A DNA stretch of 64,000 nt, taken from positions 1,130,534 to 1,194,533 of the forward strand of contig BJOX01000019.1 in the NCBI GenBank assembly GCA_009731375.1, given 5' to 3'. The notes under the pieces were generated by a model. The model had not been told where the DNA came from. It searched no databases and saw nothing but the letters and a program-made list of their open reading frames with translations. Made by a program: the position numbers and the translations under genes. How positions within the stretch are numbered: the stretch's first letter is position 1; each line of letters opens with the position of its first letter. This DNA is from Paulinella micropora. Lineage: Eukaryota > Cercozoa > Imbricatea > Euglyphida. Shown one piece after another: positions 11,105-20,947 of the stretch.

Positions 11105-11600
11105 TAACCTGATCAAATCCACTCACGCCCGACCAACCGGTCAACCTTACCTTAATGGGGAAGAGCGGAAATGCATGAAGAAGCTCCGCCGCGTGCGCAC
11201 TACGCTTCCCGTCCTGGCCAAGTACGAGTCTTCTCATCGCCTCTGCCTTCGGACGGATGCCAGCCAAATAGGCATCCGTGGTGCTCTTCACACCAGCCCT
11301 GACCGCGACATCCCGGTCATCCAATACTTCTCCCTCAAGTTCACGGACACGCAAACCCGCTGGGCGACCTATGTGCAAGAAGCCTACGGCGTTGTCTATC
11401 GAGTTCAACAGTGCCGCTACTACATCGACGCTAGCGACCACGAGCTCACCATCGTCACCGATCACCGGCCGCTCCTGTGGTTATCGCAGCCCATGGTCGT
11501 CGGCTGGGTCCTGGAAAACCTACAGAAGATCTGCTTCAAGGTGGAGTACCTCCCCGGTAAGCAAAACCTCCTCCCTGATGGTCTGTCCCGTGTCCCCTAG
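11105..11600 (+). pseudogene. Gypsy RNase H domain, inverted relative to its element
   Basis: This reads LTNLIKSTHARPTGQPYLNG, then LCLRTDASQIGIRGALH (catalytic TDAS), YFSLKFTDTQTRWATYVQEA and LTIVTDHRPLLWL (catalytic TDH), then VEYLPGKQNLLPDGLSRVP, the standard end of a gypsy RNase H. From about 11,175 the frame is open over 141 codons without a stop, better preserved than its neighbours. It faces away from the minus-strand reverse transcriptase and integrase on either side. Confidence 0.8.
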
Positions 11601-11606
11601 TAGACG

Positions 11607-12000
11607 AGAGTAGTCGAGGATATGAGCTTGGGTGAAGTTGGTCATACCTAGAATGGATAGGACTTCAGACACGTTGGAGGGGTCAGCCATTTTGAGGATG
11701 GCGTCGATCTTCACTGTGTCGGCGGCGATGCCTTTCTTGCTACATCTCTTGCCAAGTATATTGAGTTCGTGGTATCCCAGGCGGAGTTTGCGCGCCGATC
11801 CGTGAAGGCCGGAGGCGTTTATACTCGAGAATATGCCACGAATCTGGTTCAGGTGCGTGTTGAAATCGTTCGCGCCGGCGGTAACGTCGTCGAGATAGGC
11901 GCCCGCGGTAGAAGTAGTTGGGGGCGGCTTGTTCCAAAAGGGAAGAGGTTGGCATGATTTCTCGATGGCGCGTTGAAAGTCGCATATGTAAAGTTGTAGT
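11607..12000 (-). pseudogene. Gypsy reverse transcriptase, C-terminal part
   Basis: In the minus-strand reading, FQRAIEK is followed by the catalytic box AYLDDV, then FNTHLNQIRGIFSSINASGL, KLRLGYHELNILGK and KIDAILKMADPSNVSEVLSI LGM (written here in two pieces). These are the palm and thumb motifs of Ty3/gypsy enzymes. The frame shifts near 11,720-11,760. The upstream half of the enzyme is missing; at about 12,039 a different repeat begins. Confidence 0.7.
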
Positions 12001-12038
12001 GGTCGTTAGAGCCCCCATCAACTTCAAAGCAGCTAAAC

Positions 12039-13062
12039 ATTCAGTATTCAAGATTTTGAAGTGCTGTTTGCACAGAATTCAATGTTTTTATTAGGAATGG
12101 TCTTCCGGAGCTTTAGTTTTTCAGCGTATTAAAGGCATTGCTGTGTTCCAGAGTATGTTCTGAATTTTGGTAAACTAATTTTCGACCCATGTTTTCCTAG
12201 TTTTCATTTTCCACCGTACTACTCTGCAAAAACCCTTAGGCAGGATTACACAACATAATATGTTCATTCATTTGTGCACTTGTGAGTAAAAATGACTGCA
12301 GTTAAAAACACCATACTTGCTATGTCATGAAAAGTGAAAATTGCGGTCAAGAATAAGGATTTCAAGAACGCGGAAGACTAAGTTTTCTGATCAAAACAAT
12401 CATGTCATGCTTGCTTTTGCTTGAAACGATGTGGTTTGAACACATAGCTGCTTTGGTGCACTTGACCTTCGACATGATTTTGGTGGCGCCGGCCCGTGAA
12501 TTTCTGTGGCAATACTTGACAAGACCATGCCTATTCCCGGAGAGGAAACCAGAAAAATTTCCAAAAAATATTTGAACAAACAGGCCTATCGACATACGTA
12601 GCCTTTGAAGTGAAGGCCGCACTAAATTTTTTTAATTGACGGTTTTTGCGGGGTCGAGATTGGTAAAAGTCATGGCTAGAGAGGGTTTTGTGTTTTTTGT
12701 GTGTGTGTGTGTTTCTCATGCATACTTTCACGTCCCGTGGCCTTGCAGTCTTTCCAAACGTTGTGTCCATGCTGTCTGCAAAATGGTGTGTTGTGAACTT
12801 ATCTGTAGCATGTGTTGTTCTTTTTGGCAAAAAGCCCTTGTTTGCACCTGTCTTTTATCGCTCATGTATGTGTTGTGTGTGCTTTTCTGGGAATGTAATG
12901 TGCTGAACCTATTTCTATTCATATGGTATTTGTTTTGTCTATGTTCAATGACTGCTCCTTTCTTTGTAACCCTGCTGTCCAGGTGATCGGTTCTTGGCTC
13001 CAGACAGGCTAAAGAAATCATGGGTGAGCTCTTTAAAGATTTTCAATTTTTTCTGCTCTTTC
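12039..13062. repeat. ~1 kb direct repeat, copy 1
   Basis: It aligns with 14,693-15,809 in the same orientation at roughly 85% identity by eye, from TATTCAAGATTTTGAAGTGCTGT to AGATTTTCAATTTTTTCTG. Together with the copia RNase H fragment between the copies, this could be the LTR pair of a minus-strand element that lost most of its interior. The ends are not TG...CA and no target duplication is clear, so a non-LTR dispersed repeat is also possible. No coding sequence is supported. Confidence 0.75.
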
Positions 13063-13356
13063 CAGTGTGATATTAATAATATCGAGTCACCTAGCAATAT
13101 CAGACACTTCCAATGCTCCCAATATTACGAGAACTGATTACACTTTAATAATCAAAAATCAAATAACACACTTCAAGTTACATCCTATATCACCTATATC
13201 AATGATCCGTATTGCCTATAATGATAATCACCGGACCAAACTGTCTATTAATAATTGAAGTTACTTAATACGATACAGAAATGTATCACTGCTCCCCTTT
13301 AAGTCCTATATTAATGAATAGTGAAGGTCCCAATAAAACTTCAAGTTCAAAAAGTC
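13063..13356. other. AT-rich stretch with purine-tract-like site
   Basis: It lies just past the end of the copia RNase H fragment on the minus strand. AAAGGGGAGCAGTGATAC (minus strand, about 13,284-13,301) resembles a polypurine tract. Nothing else is recognised. Confidence 0.35.
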
Positions 13357-13815
13357 TTATTTTGGCTTCATTCCAAAAAACCAGATATCCACCGTCTTCA
13401 AGCCCCTCAAGAAGGTACTGTTACGTATCGCATCACGCGTCTCCTTGAATGGCCCCAGACTCTTCGGTTTCGTGTTAATATCAGCCGAATTCTCCGCATC
13501 GCGAATATGGTACACCTTTACATTTGCCTCTTTTACCTCATGATTAATATGCGCCAGTTTCACTTCCAAATGCCGCTGACGTCTCGAAAAGATGTTCGTA
13601 TTCGCACCCAAAACCGTCGCCGAGTTGTCGATATAAATGGTAGGAGGCTCCGCAGCCAGACCCCTCAATAATTCATTTGACTCGTGCACAGGCACTTCCT
13701 TGAGGTAATCGTGAATCGACTTACTCACATTTATAATCGTTGACAAGCACCGCGACTCCGCTTCATTGGTCGAAGTTGATGGAACACGTTGCTTCTCGGA
13801 GTATGACCCTCTAAC
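13357..13815 (-). pseudogene. Copia RNase H C-terminal fragment
   Basis: Visible are STSTNEAES (the family's SSTEAEY box), PPTIYIDNSATVLGANT (the catalytic D-N segment), RRQRHLEVKLAHINHEVK, matching the R.KHI...YH box, and VYHIRDAENSADINTKP, matching V.T..N.ADxxTK. The start is missing, and the remainder of pol is absent upstream. It lies between the two ~1 kb direct repeats, in the orientation expected if copy 1 were its 3' LTR. Confidence 0.75.
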
Positions 13816-14692
13816 AGCCCAGCAGGACGAGAAACAATCACCTCGTCAGCTGGAGCAAAAGAAACTTGCCGATCCACGAACGTACCAACCGCCGACATTT
13901 CAACCGTCGCATATGTTTTTTATAACATGAAAAAAAAAGTTAAGTGCGCGGCCGGTTTAAAAATAATAAAACATATACAATTAAAGTTTCCGTATCGTTG
14001 TTTCGCATTTACTGAGTAAGAGAACAAAAAGCTTTATTGGCCTAACCATCCGAACTCGTCGGAATAGTGTGAAGGGAAAAGGGGCTAGGCTCAAATATTT
14101 CAATACTCAAGTTTACAAACACTTAAAGTTGGCGGCTCTGATGTACGCTCAGAACTCAGACAGCCGCACTTAAAAACTTGAGGACTGAAACCGAACATTA
14201 CAAACACCGGCACGCTCTGGTATACTAGTCAACTAAGAAGATCGGGTGGAGGAGGGGATAGTGGAAGGAAAAGCTAAAAGTAGAATAACACTACACATTA
14301 AAGCCGGACAGAGAAACCGGGCGAAGGAGGGGAGAGCGGACGGCGGACTAACCTTAGAGTGACGAAACAATCCCTAGGACCGGAACAAACCTACACTAAA
14401 CAAGGGAAGGCATCAAGCAAACAGAGCAGGCCAACCTAGTGACTAGTCGTTCACGGCAACTACAACCAAAGGCACCAAACAGTCCGAGGGAGACACGATG
14501 AAAGACGGAGCAAGCAGAACCAGCGGAGGCCACCAGGGGTCACTGAACGCCACCAAAAGCCCAGAGAATAAAAAAGAAAAGAAAACAAAACAAAACAAGG
14601 GAAGGGTGGGCGGGCGTTTGAAAGTTGGGAAAGTCCATATATAGGTTCTAGTGGTCGGTAGAATCATTTAATATTTCGCAGCGAGTAATCTC
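13816..14692. other. Unassigned stretch
   Basis: Beyond a few codons of possible copia sequence near 13,816-13,910 (minus), no gene, repeat or motif is recognised. The DNA is purine-rich on the plus strand after about 14,240. Confidence 0.35.
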
Positions 14693-15809
14693 ATTCAATA
14701 TTCAAGATTTTGAAGTGCTGTCTGCGGTGGCAGAATTCAATGGTTTTAGTGGGAATGGTCTGCGGCATGTTTAGTTTTTCAGTTCATACAAGCTATTGCT
14801 GTGATCTGGGGGTATGTTCTGAATCTCGACAAACTAGTTTTCGACCTATGTTTTCCTAGTTTTTGTTTTATACCGTACATCTCTGCAAAACCCTCTGGCA
14901 GGATTGCTCAACATAACATTTGAATTCATTTGTGCACTTGTGCGTAAAAATGAGTGCAGACTGCATCATGCAAAGAGCATTTTTCAGTTAAAAACACCAT
15001 ACTTGCTATGTCGCGAAATGTGAAAATTGAAGTCGATAATAAGGATTTCAAGAAAGCCACCGACCAAGTTTTCTGATGAAAACACTTGTGTCATGTTTGC
15101 TTTTGCTTGAAACAACGTGGTTTGAACACACACTCGCTGTGAACACATGGACCTCCGACATGATTTTGGTGACGCCGGCCCGTGAATTTCTGTGGCAATA
15201 TTTAACAAGATCATGCCAATTCCCGGAGAGGAAACCAGAAAAATTCCCAAAAATATTTGAACAAACAGGCCTATCCACATTCGTAGCCTTTGAAGTGAAG
15301 GCCGCACTAATTTTTTTTATTTGACGGTTTTTACGGGGTCGACATTGGTACAAGTCATGTCTAGAGAGGGTTTTGTGTTTTTTTCTGTGTATTTCTCATG
15401 CATACTTTCACGTCCCGTGGTCTTGTACAGTCTTTCCAAACGTTGTGCCCATGCTGTCTGCAAAATGGTGTGTTGTAAACTTATCTGTAGCATGTGTTGT
15501 TCTTTCTTNNNNNNNNNNCCATGCTGTCTGCAAAATGGTGTGTTGTAAACTTATCTGTAGCATGTGTTGTTTTTTCTTCCCTGAAGCACTTTTTTACCTG
15601 TCCTGGATCGCTCATGTATGTGTTGCGTGTGCTTTTCTTGGAATGTTATGTGCTGAATCTATTCACAATCACATGGTCTTTGTTTTGTATATGTTCAACT
15701 CGTGCTCCTTTCTTTGTAACCCTGCTGTTGGTGATCTGTTCTGGGCTCCAGACAGGCTAAAAAATCGTGGGTGAGATCTTTACAGATTTTCAATTTTTTC
15801 TGCACTTTC
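14693..15809. repeat. ~1 kb direct repeat, copy 2
   Basis: This is the partner of 12,039-13,062. It holds a 10-N gap at 15,509-15,518 with nearly the same ~59 bp on both sides (15,450-15,508 and 15,519-15,577), so about 69 bp are probably an unmerged contig overlap. Without these the copy is about 1,048 bp, close to the 1,024 bp of copy 1. Confidence 0.75.
15509..15518. other. Assembly gap (10 N) inside a duplicated overlap
   Basis: Ten N bases. The ~59 bp before and after are nearly identical (CCATGCTGTCTGCAAAATGG onward), which points to two contig ends that overlap but were scaffolded rather than merged. Confidence 0.9.
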
Positions 15810-16738
15810 TGCACAAAATGTTTTTATTAAATAGTCTCTTTGATTTCCTTCACTTTCTGTACTAGTGCCGGCCTTGTATTTAAATCAAAAAAAATTTGAG
15901 TGAGGGCCTTATGCCCTACTTTTGCTGACTTTGGCCGGTTTGTTTGCAGGCTTAAGGTTACCTTTTTGTAAAAAAACTTTATACATTTAATTATAAGCGT
16001 ACATAGAAAGATAGTATATAAAAATTTATTGAAGAGCATACAGGGAACATATGAAAACTGACTCTGATTTTTGGTCATCACAAGCACCATTTTTTCAGGT
16101 GGCAAGGTGGCCAGTTTTTTCCGGTAGGGGGTGTGCAAATTAGTTGGGAAAAAAGGGTGGGCGACGGGAATTCGATTGGTTTGAAGTCAGTTTTGACTAT
16201 TTTTCAATGAGGTTTTCGTAATATGTTATTCCATCACTTTCTTTATGAACATGTATAATTTCTATTGAATAAAATTACATATTCCAGTCTATTTTTTTTA
16301 AAATTTTACCGGTCATTTTACCATGGGAGAACCTACATATGTGTCGATCTTCCCAACTTTCCAACCTAGGCCTAACCAGACACCGGAAGAAACACGTGCC
16401 GGCTCCGCCGGCACGGCTACGGTTTCTTTCCACGCACCGTTTTAGTTGCGTGTGCACCCCCTATTAGCCTTAAGTCTACCCCGCTCTGCTTGAGCACGTC
16501 CCATACTTTCTGCGGGATCTGCCCGTCATGTAGCTCGAAGGGGCAATCTAACACTCCCCTCGGCCACGCCGATATTGTCCATGCCTCGTGATCCTTGTCA
16601 CGCCGTGCCGACCGGGTTACCGTAAAAAGCGAAACGTCTCCTCGGAACTTTAACGGCGGTTAACTCCGGGCGAAGCCCGGAGCAAACCAGTAAGTACTTG
16701 CGAATTAGGCTTTATCCCGAGAAGCAAGGGCGGCAGGG
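15810..16738. other. AT-rich spacer, then GC-rich stretch with two hairpins
   Basis: To about 16,320 the DNA is AT-rich with no credible gene. After this come two tight inverted repeats: CGTGCCGGC-TCC-GCCGGCACG at 16,395-16,415 (9-bp stem) and CTCCGGGC-GAA-GCCCGGAG at 16,664-16,682 (8-bp stem). The second lies some 60 bp before the gag relic and could be part of its leader RNA. No function is established. Confidence 0.4.
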
Positions 16739-17310
16739 ATGGCTATGGTTGCGACCCAGCAGCGAGCGAGGGAAACCCCGACAAGGGAAGCAAGGAAGTT
16801 GGAATGCTACAACTGTGGTAATCCGCATAAGTACTTTACATGCACAATCAAATGTCGCATCCCGGGGCACGATCATCAAGGGAGAAGGTGCCCTACGCTA
16901 AAGGACAGGTACCGAAAGAAGCTACCGCCGAACGGAAGCAAGCCGATCGCGAGTGTGAGTCAGAAGCAGAATGGAAACGGAAGTGCGACCCAGACCAATG
17001 CGAAGTCAATAAGAAAGCCAACGGGGTGCGGGACGTATCGTGTTTGGCTGTGACTTCGAACGACATGGAGATCCCGAGAACATTGGAAGCTTATCTGGCA
17101 CCGGCTGCTGACGGGGGAGGCCTTATCGAGGTTGGGAAGAAGGGCAACGAGAAAAAGCAAGCGTTTGCTTTCATGGCGGCGCCTACTCCGACAATCTACC
17201 TTGGTGAGGAAGAAGAGGTGATACCGGGAGACACGAGTAATGGAAAGGTGAACGTGGCCGACTTCTGGACTTGTTTCAACAACCCCTGTCTGAGTGAGCT
17301 CAGATATTGA
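16739..17310 (+). pseudogene. Gag fragment with CCHC-like zinc knuckle
   Basis: The first frame (16,739-17,053) has LECYNCGNPHKYFTCTIKC followed by RIPGHDHQGRRCP, giving a set of Cys/His pairs like the nucleic-acid-binding knuckles of gag. A second frame (to 17,310) continues with VSCLAVTSNDMEIPRTLEAY and FMAAPTPTIYLGEEEEV and stops at 17,308. The N-terminal gag core is not seen upstream. Gag packages the element RNA in virus-like particles. Confidence 0.55.
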
Positions 17311-17427
17311 AAGTGGTTCTACAACTTCAAAGTTTCGCCGGACAACTGGAAGGAATACGTAAAGGGGTTGGAGGAAGGGGCTGGAGTGGCGACTGAGGAA
17401 GAAATGATAAAGAGAGTCCTAAGGGAG

Positions 17428-17538
17428 TGTGAATTCTGCGCAAGGGAAGCGAAGAAGAAGTGTGGACACTGCAAGATGGTGAACTACTGCGGAAGATAAT
17501 GCCAACGACAAGATTGGCAGACCTACAAGATCTTCTGT
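17428..17538 (+). pseudogene. MYND zinc finger with in-frame stop
   Basis: The translated pattern is CEFC, then CGHC, then NYCGR-stop-CQRQDW, then YKIFC. This matches the MYND spacing (C-x2-C, C-x2-C, YC-x3-C-Q..DW, ..K..C). The stop codon is TAA at 17,497-17,499, and the usual histidine of the last pair is tyrosine. MYND fingers bind proline-rich peptides in eukaryotic proteins; they are not a standard part of copia elements. The homologous position in the complete element also carries one. Confidence 0.75.
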
Positions 17539-17583
17539 AAGTATACTCAGACGGCTGGTGTTAAGTCATCATGGAAAGCGGTA

Positions 17584-17928
17584 TTGGACAACAAAGGAGT
17601 GGGTCCTGCAAGAGGACTTGGTGGTCATGCTTCATCGCTGGCAGCGGACTTGGTGTTTCAAAGGATGCTGAGATTTTTCCATGTGACACCGGAAACAGGC
17701 AAGACTGGCTTAATGCCAAGGTACAGCCGGGAGTTAATCATGCAGCCTCCGGTGGATGTGGTCGAATGGATTGACATAAGCTGGGAGGCCCAGATGCAAG
17801 CACTGGAGGAGGCCAAGACCGACGACCAACGCATGATCTTGAGAGAAAGAGCGCGACAGTTTACTCCACCGTACGCAATTGCGAAAGAAGATGGTGGTTG
17901 GGACTTCTGCTGTATCCGGCCGGGATAG
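17584..17928 (+). pseudogene. Unrecognised segment after the MYND finger
   Basis: The frame is open and protein-like: ADLVFQRMLRFFHVTPETGK, IMQPPVDVVEWIDISWEA, MQALEEAKTDDQRMILRERA. It follows the MYND finger in the same frame. I do not recognise the family. The complete element also has a stretch after its MYND finger (RTHLYSLTHPQ on, 23,640-24,440), but I cannot see clear similarity. Confidence 0.4.
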
Positions 17929-18146
17929 AGAGGACCAGACGGGTCCGGAAGTGGTTATACGACGTTTGCATGGGCAGGGGGAGAGATCGGCATCGACGGG
18001 AAGAGTGGTCGGGGCGTGGGATGAGCTACAAACTACTATCACCGTTGCAATGGCCACAGAAGTGGGATCTTCTACAAATGGGCTAGGTGACGAGATGGTC
18101 ACAGAGAAGGCTCAAGAAGAAAAGAAGCCGCCGAATACGCCGATAG

Positions 18147-18563
18147 ATGACAGGCATGATGGCGGTTGATGGGGGAGACGGAGTGGACAGGGCAGCTATC
18201 TACCTGGACAGTGGATCAACAAAGCATCTGGCACCTGATGCGACGCTGCAGGACAAGGAAGACGGAGGGCTGGACCTCAGGGGCATCGACGGGCCTACGA
18301 AAGCGACAGCGATGGGCAAGATGAGGTTTGTTGGTATGACGGGTGAAGGCATACCTCAGGATGTAACTATGGGCGAGACGTACTGCCTGGAGACGCTGGA
18401 TCGTGTGCTCTTCTCGACGAGCCAACTGCAAAGGAAAGGTTACGGTATAGTTATGCAGTATGACGGTTTTTTCGTTACCCGCAAGAAAATTAGCGTGCGC
18501 CCCAGTGAGAAGATATTGGTAGGCGACTTCGATCCGGATACCTTGGGAATGTCGGACATTTAG
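18147..18563 (+). pseudogene. Copia aspartic protease domain
   Basis: RAAIYLDSGSTKHLAP carries the DSG catalytic triad of retroviral-type aspartic proteases (copia consensus LDSGAS.H). Downstream ETLDRVLFSTSQLQRKGYGI matches the copia V...NLLSVSQL segment that links protease to the pre-integrase region. The frame ends at 18,563 with no integrase behind it. The protease would cleave the gag-pol polyprotein. Confidence 0.75.
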
Positions 18564-20536
18564 GGTTGTTGTGTGATGCTTGTTGGCCAGTTCGAGGCCA
18601 ACCGGTTGAACGTTTGGCTTGTCGTTTTAGTACCTAGCGGGGTGTTCACTCCTTCGGTGCGCACCGTTGGAGATCATGTAGGACAGTAGGTTTCCGTTAC
18701 TTTTGTTATCAGTTTTGATCTTTGGTGGATGTCACGCCGGCTTTTTGGTTGGATGACGTATTTGGCACCCTTTCTTGGAAAAGGTGGTGTGCAGCCTTCA
18801 GGTTGGCTGCAAGGCATCACAATCGGCTTGGTTTTTTTGGCAGTTTTGTTTGGTTCGGCATGGGGCGACGCAGTCGGTTTGTTTGCAAGGTGCCGGATGG
18901 ACTGCGTTAGCGCCTCTGTTTGGTTCGGGTGGCGCTTAGGAATGACGGGTCCGGATGCATTATGGTCGAACTAGGGCAATGAGTGGACCCACGGTTGATG
19001 TTCATGTTCAGCGGTGTTGCCCGGACTGGTTTTGTGAAATCATTTGGACCTTGCGTGACTTTCAGCTCCTGGTTGTGCTAAGTGGAGCGCTTGTTTTCGG
19101 CTCGGACAGTTTTACCAATGGCTGGATTGGCGGGAAATTGACTTTTGGTTAGCGTGCGTACGTTGGGCCCATCGGCGGGCGGAATTGAAATTTCTTAGCT
19201 TGGAAGGCGCATCTAAATTTTCTCGGTGTTTCAGTGGTTCTTTTGGTGGAGTCGTCGGCTGCGCAGCTACGGCGCGGAGCAGCGGCGACGATGGCAAGGT
19301 TCAACGGTGGGTCTGTCTCCATGACAGACACCAAATCAGGCCGCCTCCTTTCCTACTCGCGATCGTTCTTTGTTTCACTTCAAATAATGGGATTTTGTTC
19401 TCCTGTTACGGCTTCGAGCGAGGGGCACATCTTGTGCGTGCTGTTGTAGTGTGAGCCACAGGTTCGGGGAGCTACTCAGCAAGAGTGGCGGAGGGAGGCG
19501 CCTGGAGCCGCGACCTAGTTTGGTTAGTCTGCTGTTGGCTTTCGTCCTGGTTTCGTTTGGACGGCGGCGGTGACCCCGGTTGTGGGGCACGGTGATGAAC
19601 TCGGTTAACTGGACGGTTTGGTTTGGAGTGATTGGCGGCAGGAGCCGCAGTTAGTGGACATGGTAGACTCATAGACATTAGACATTGGACAGGTTTTGCC
19701 CTTCTTTGGAAAGGGGATAAAGGACATGGGCCTTTGGAGGTTTTCGGACTTCGGCCCATTCGTCAGCCCTGGTTGCAGACGGGCTAGACGGCGGCAGGTG
19801 TGCCGGTATGTAGCCAGAGTCGTGCTTTTGGGCACTGGCAGGATTGTCTCTGTGCCCGGTGGCGTGTTGGTGTTGGCACGCGATAACCTTGTTTTGGGAC
19901 AGCGGCGCAGCAGCGCGGTTGTGTTACCCTTTGAGCAAGGGGTGGGCGCAAGGAACCATTTTGGCAAAGCAAGTAAGACATTGGTGGGCAGGAGTGCAAA
20001 TTGCCTTCGAGGCAAGGCCGAGTGCAGCAGCAGGAGCTGTGTGGGCCACAAAATTGTGTGGTCGGAATGGCCAGGGTGTGCAAAGTGGTGTGACACCAAA
20101 AGGATCACATACCTGCCGGTGGGGCTCAGGGAGACTAAGAATTTTGCCTTATCTTTAGTTTCGCTTTGGTGGTGGGCTCCGGTGGTGGAGCATGTGTTTT
20201 TCCGGAGCCGCAGGGGATCAGGGATCTACGTGGTAAGCGGCAAGGTGGTCATCTGGTGGGCGTGGTTGAGCAGAAGGCTCAAATGGAGCTGCACTTCAGT
20301 GGGTCTGTCTTCAGGACAGACCCCCGAAGACAGACCCCAAACAGGCCAGTTACCTTTCTTCTTTGTAAGCGGACTTTAGGCCGTGGGGGTGGGGGACAAG
20401 GGCTAGAATCTGATCAGGAGTGCAGCGAGCGCATGGACATGTTCAATGTTGTCTGTGTCTGAGCCAAGGGCGCCTAATTGTTGAGCGGCGCCTGAATGGT
20501 GAACTCGTAGCGGAGGTGTGTTCTTCCGGGGTCTGG
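18564..20536. other. GT-rich stretch without recognisable gene
   Basis: About 2 kb between the copia relic and the complete element. Both strands have open frames, but none shows a domain. A 50-bp motif recurs: GTGGGTCTGTCTCCATGACA at 19,306 and GTGGGTCTGTCTTCAGGACA at 20,300, each forming a GTCTGTC/GACAGAC hairpin. It may be untranslated or LTR sequence of the interrupted relic. Confidence 0.4.
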
Positions 20537-20541
20537 GCGGC
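20537..20541 (+). repeat. Target-site duplication, left copy (GCGGC)
   Basis: GCGGC directly before the 5' LTR is repeated directly after the 3' LTR at 28,588-28,592. Five bases is the usual duplication made by copia integrases, so both ends of the element are fixed. Confidence 0.85.
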
Positions 20542-20947
20542 AGTAAGCAATAATATTTACTAAGTATATTGTTACCTTTTTATGGTCAATTTCACGACAT
20601 AACAATTATAATTAGGCCGGATTACATTTATTGCCATTTATATATTTGCCTATCATATTTATTATTCGTTACAACAATATTGCCATTATTCATATATTAG
20701 TTACCAGTTATATACATTGGCCCATACTGATGCAATATCATAAGTTAGGCTACGAAGCCAGTATATAAATTTATGGTATTTATTTACTCCTCGTGATTAT
20801 AAATTTATGGTATTTTAGATTGAGTTCAAGTCATTGGTTCTTAACCATTGATTAAATTCATTATTATCGTTTCAACCTTTGATCAAAGTACCTCAGCGTA
20901 AACAATTATTCAAGTATCCGGAGACAATGTCTACTAGCATACTTTCT
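20542..20947 (+). repeat. 5' LTR of the complete copia element
   Basis: The LTR starts AGTAAGCAATAATATTTAC and ends ACTAGCATACTTTCT. It matches 28,181-28,587 almost perfectly. The ends are AG...CT, not the usual TG...CA, but remain an inverted dinucleotide. It is AT-rich, with TATAAATTTATGG repeated near 20,762 and 20,799. The Gag start codon (20,927) lies inside it, so the transcript start must be upstream within the LTR. Confidence 0.9.

Larger units (their letters stand above)
9585..12040 (-). mobile_element. Degenerate Ty3/gypsy retrotransposon with flipped RNase H
   Basis: On the minus strand, reverse transcriptase (about 12,000-11,607) is followed by integrase (10,912-9,585), the gypsy order. 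The RNase H that should lie between them is present but on the plus strand (11,105-11,600). The break falls cleanly: the minus-strand frame ends in the SILGMTNFTQAHILDYS segment and the plus-strand frame starts with the PLTNL-like segment that normally follows it. All parts have frameshifts. No LTRs, gag or protease were recognised. Confidence 0.75.
16739..18563 (+). mobile_element. Copia relic: gag zinc knuckle, MYND finger, protease
   Basis: In plus-strand order the stretch encodes a CCHC-like gag zinc knuckle (about 16,800-16,900), an acidic linker, a MYND-type zinc finger (17,428-17,538), an unrecognised ~150-codon segment, and a copia-type aspartic protease (18,147-18,563). Frameshifts and stops break the frame. 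The order gag, knuckle, MYND, protease is the same as in the complete element at 20,542-28,587, which supports one lineage. The integrase and reverse transcriptase that should follow are missing. Confidence 0.7.

Noticed and set aside
16664-16682. Hammerhead ribozyme or terminator at the CTCCGGGC hairpin
   Set aside because: The CTGANGA core of a hammerhead is absent, and no T run follows. It is kept only as a hairpin in the spacer entry.
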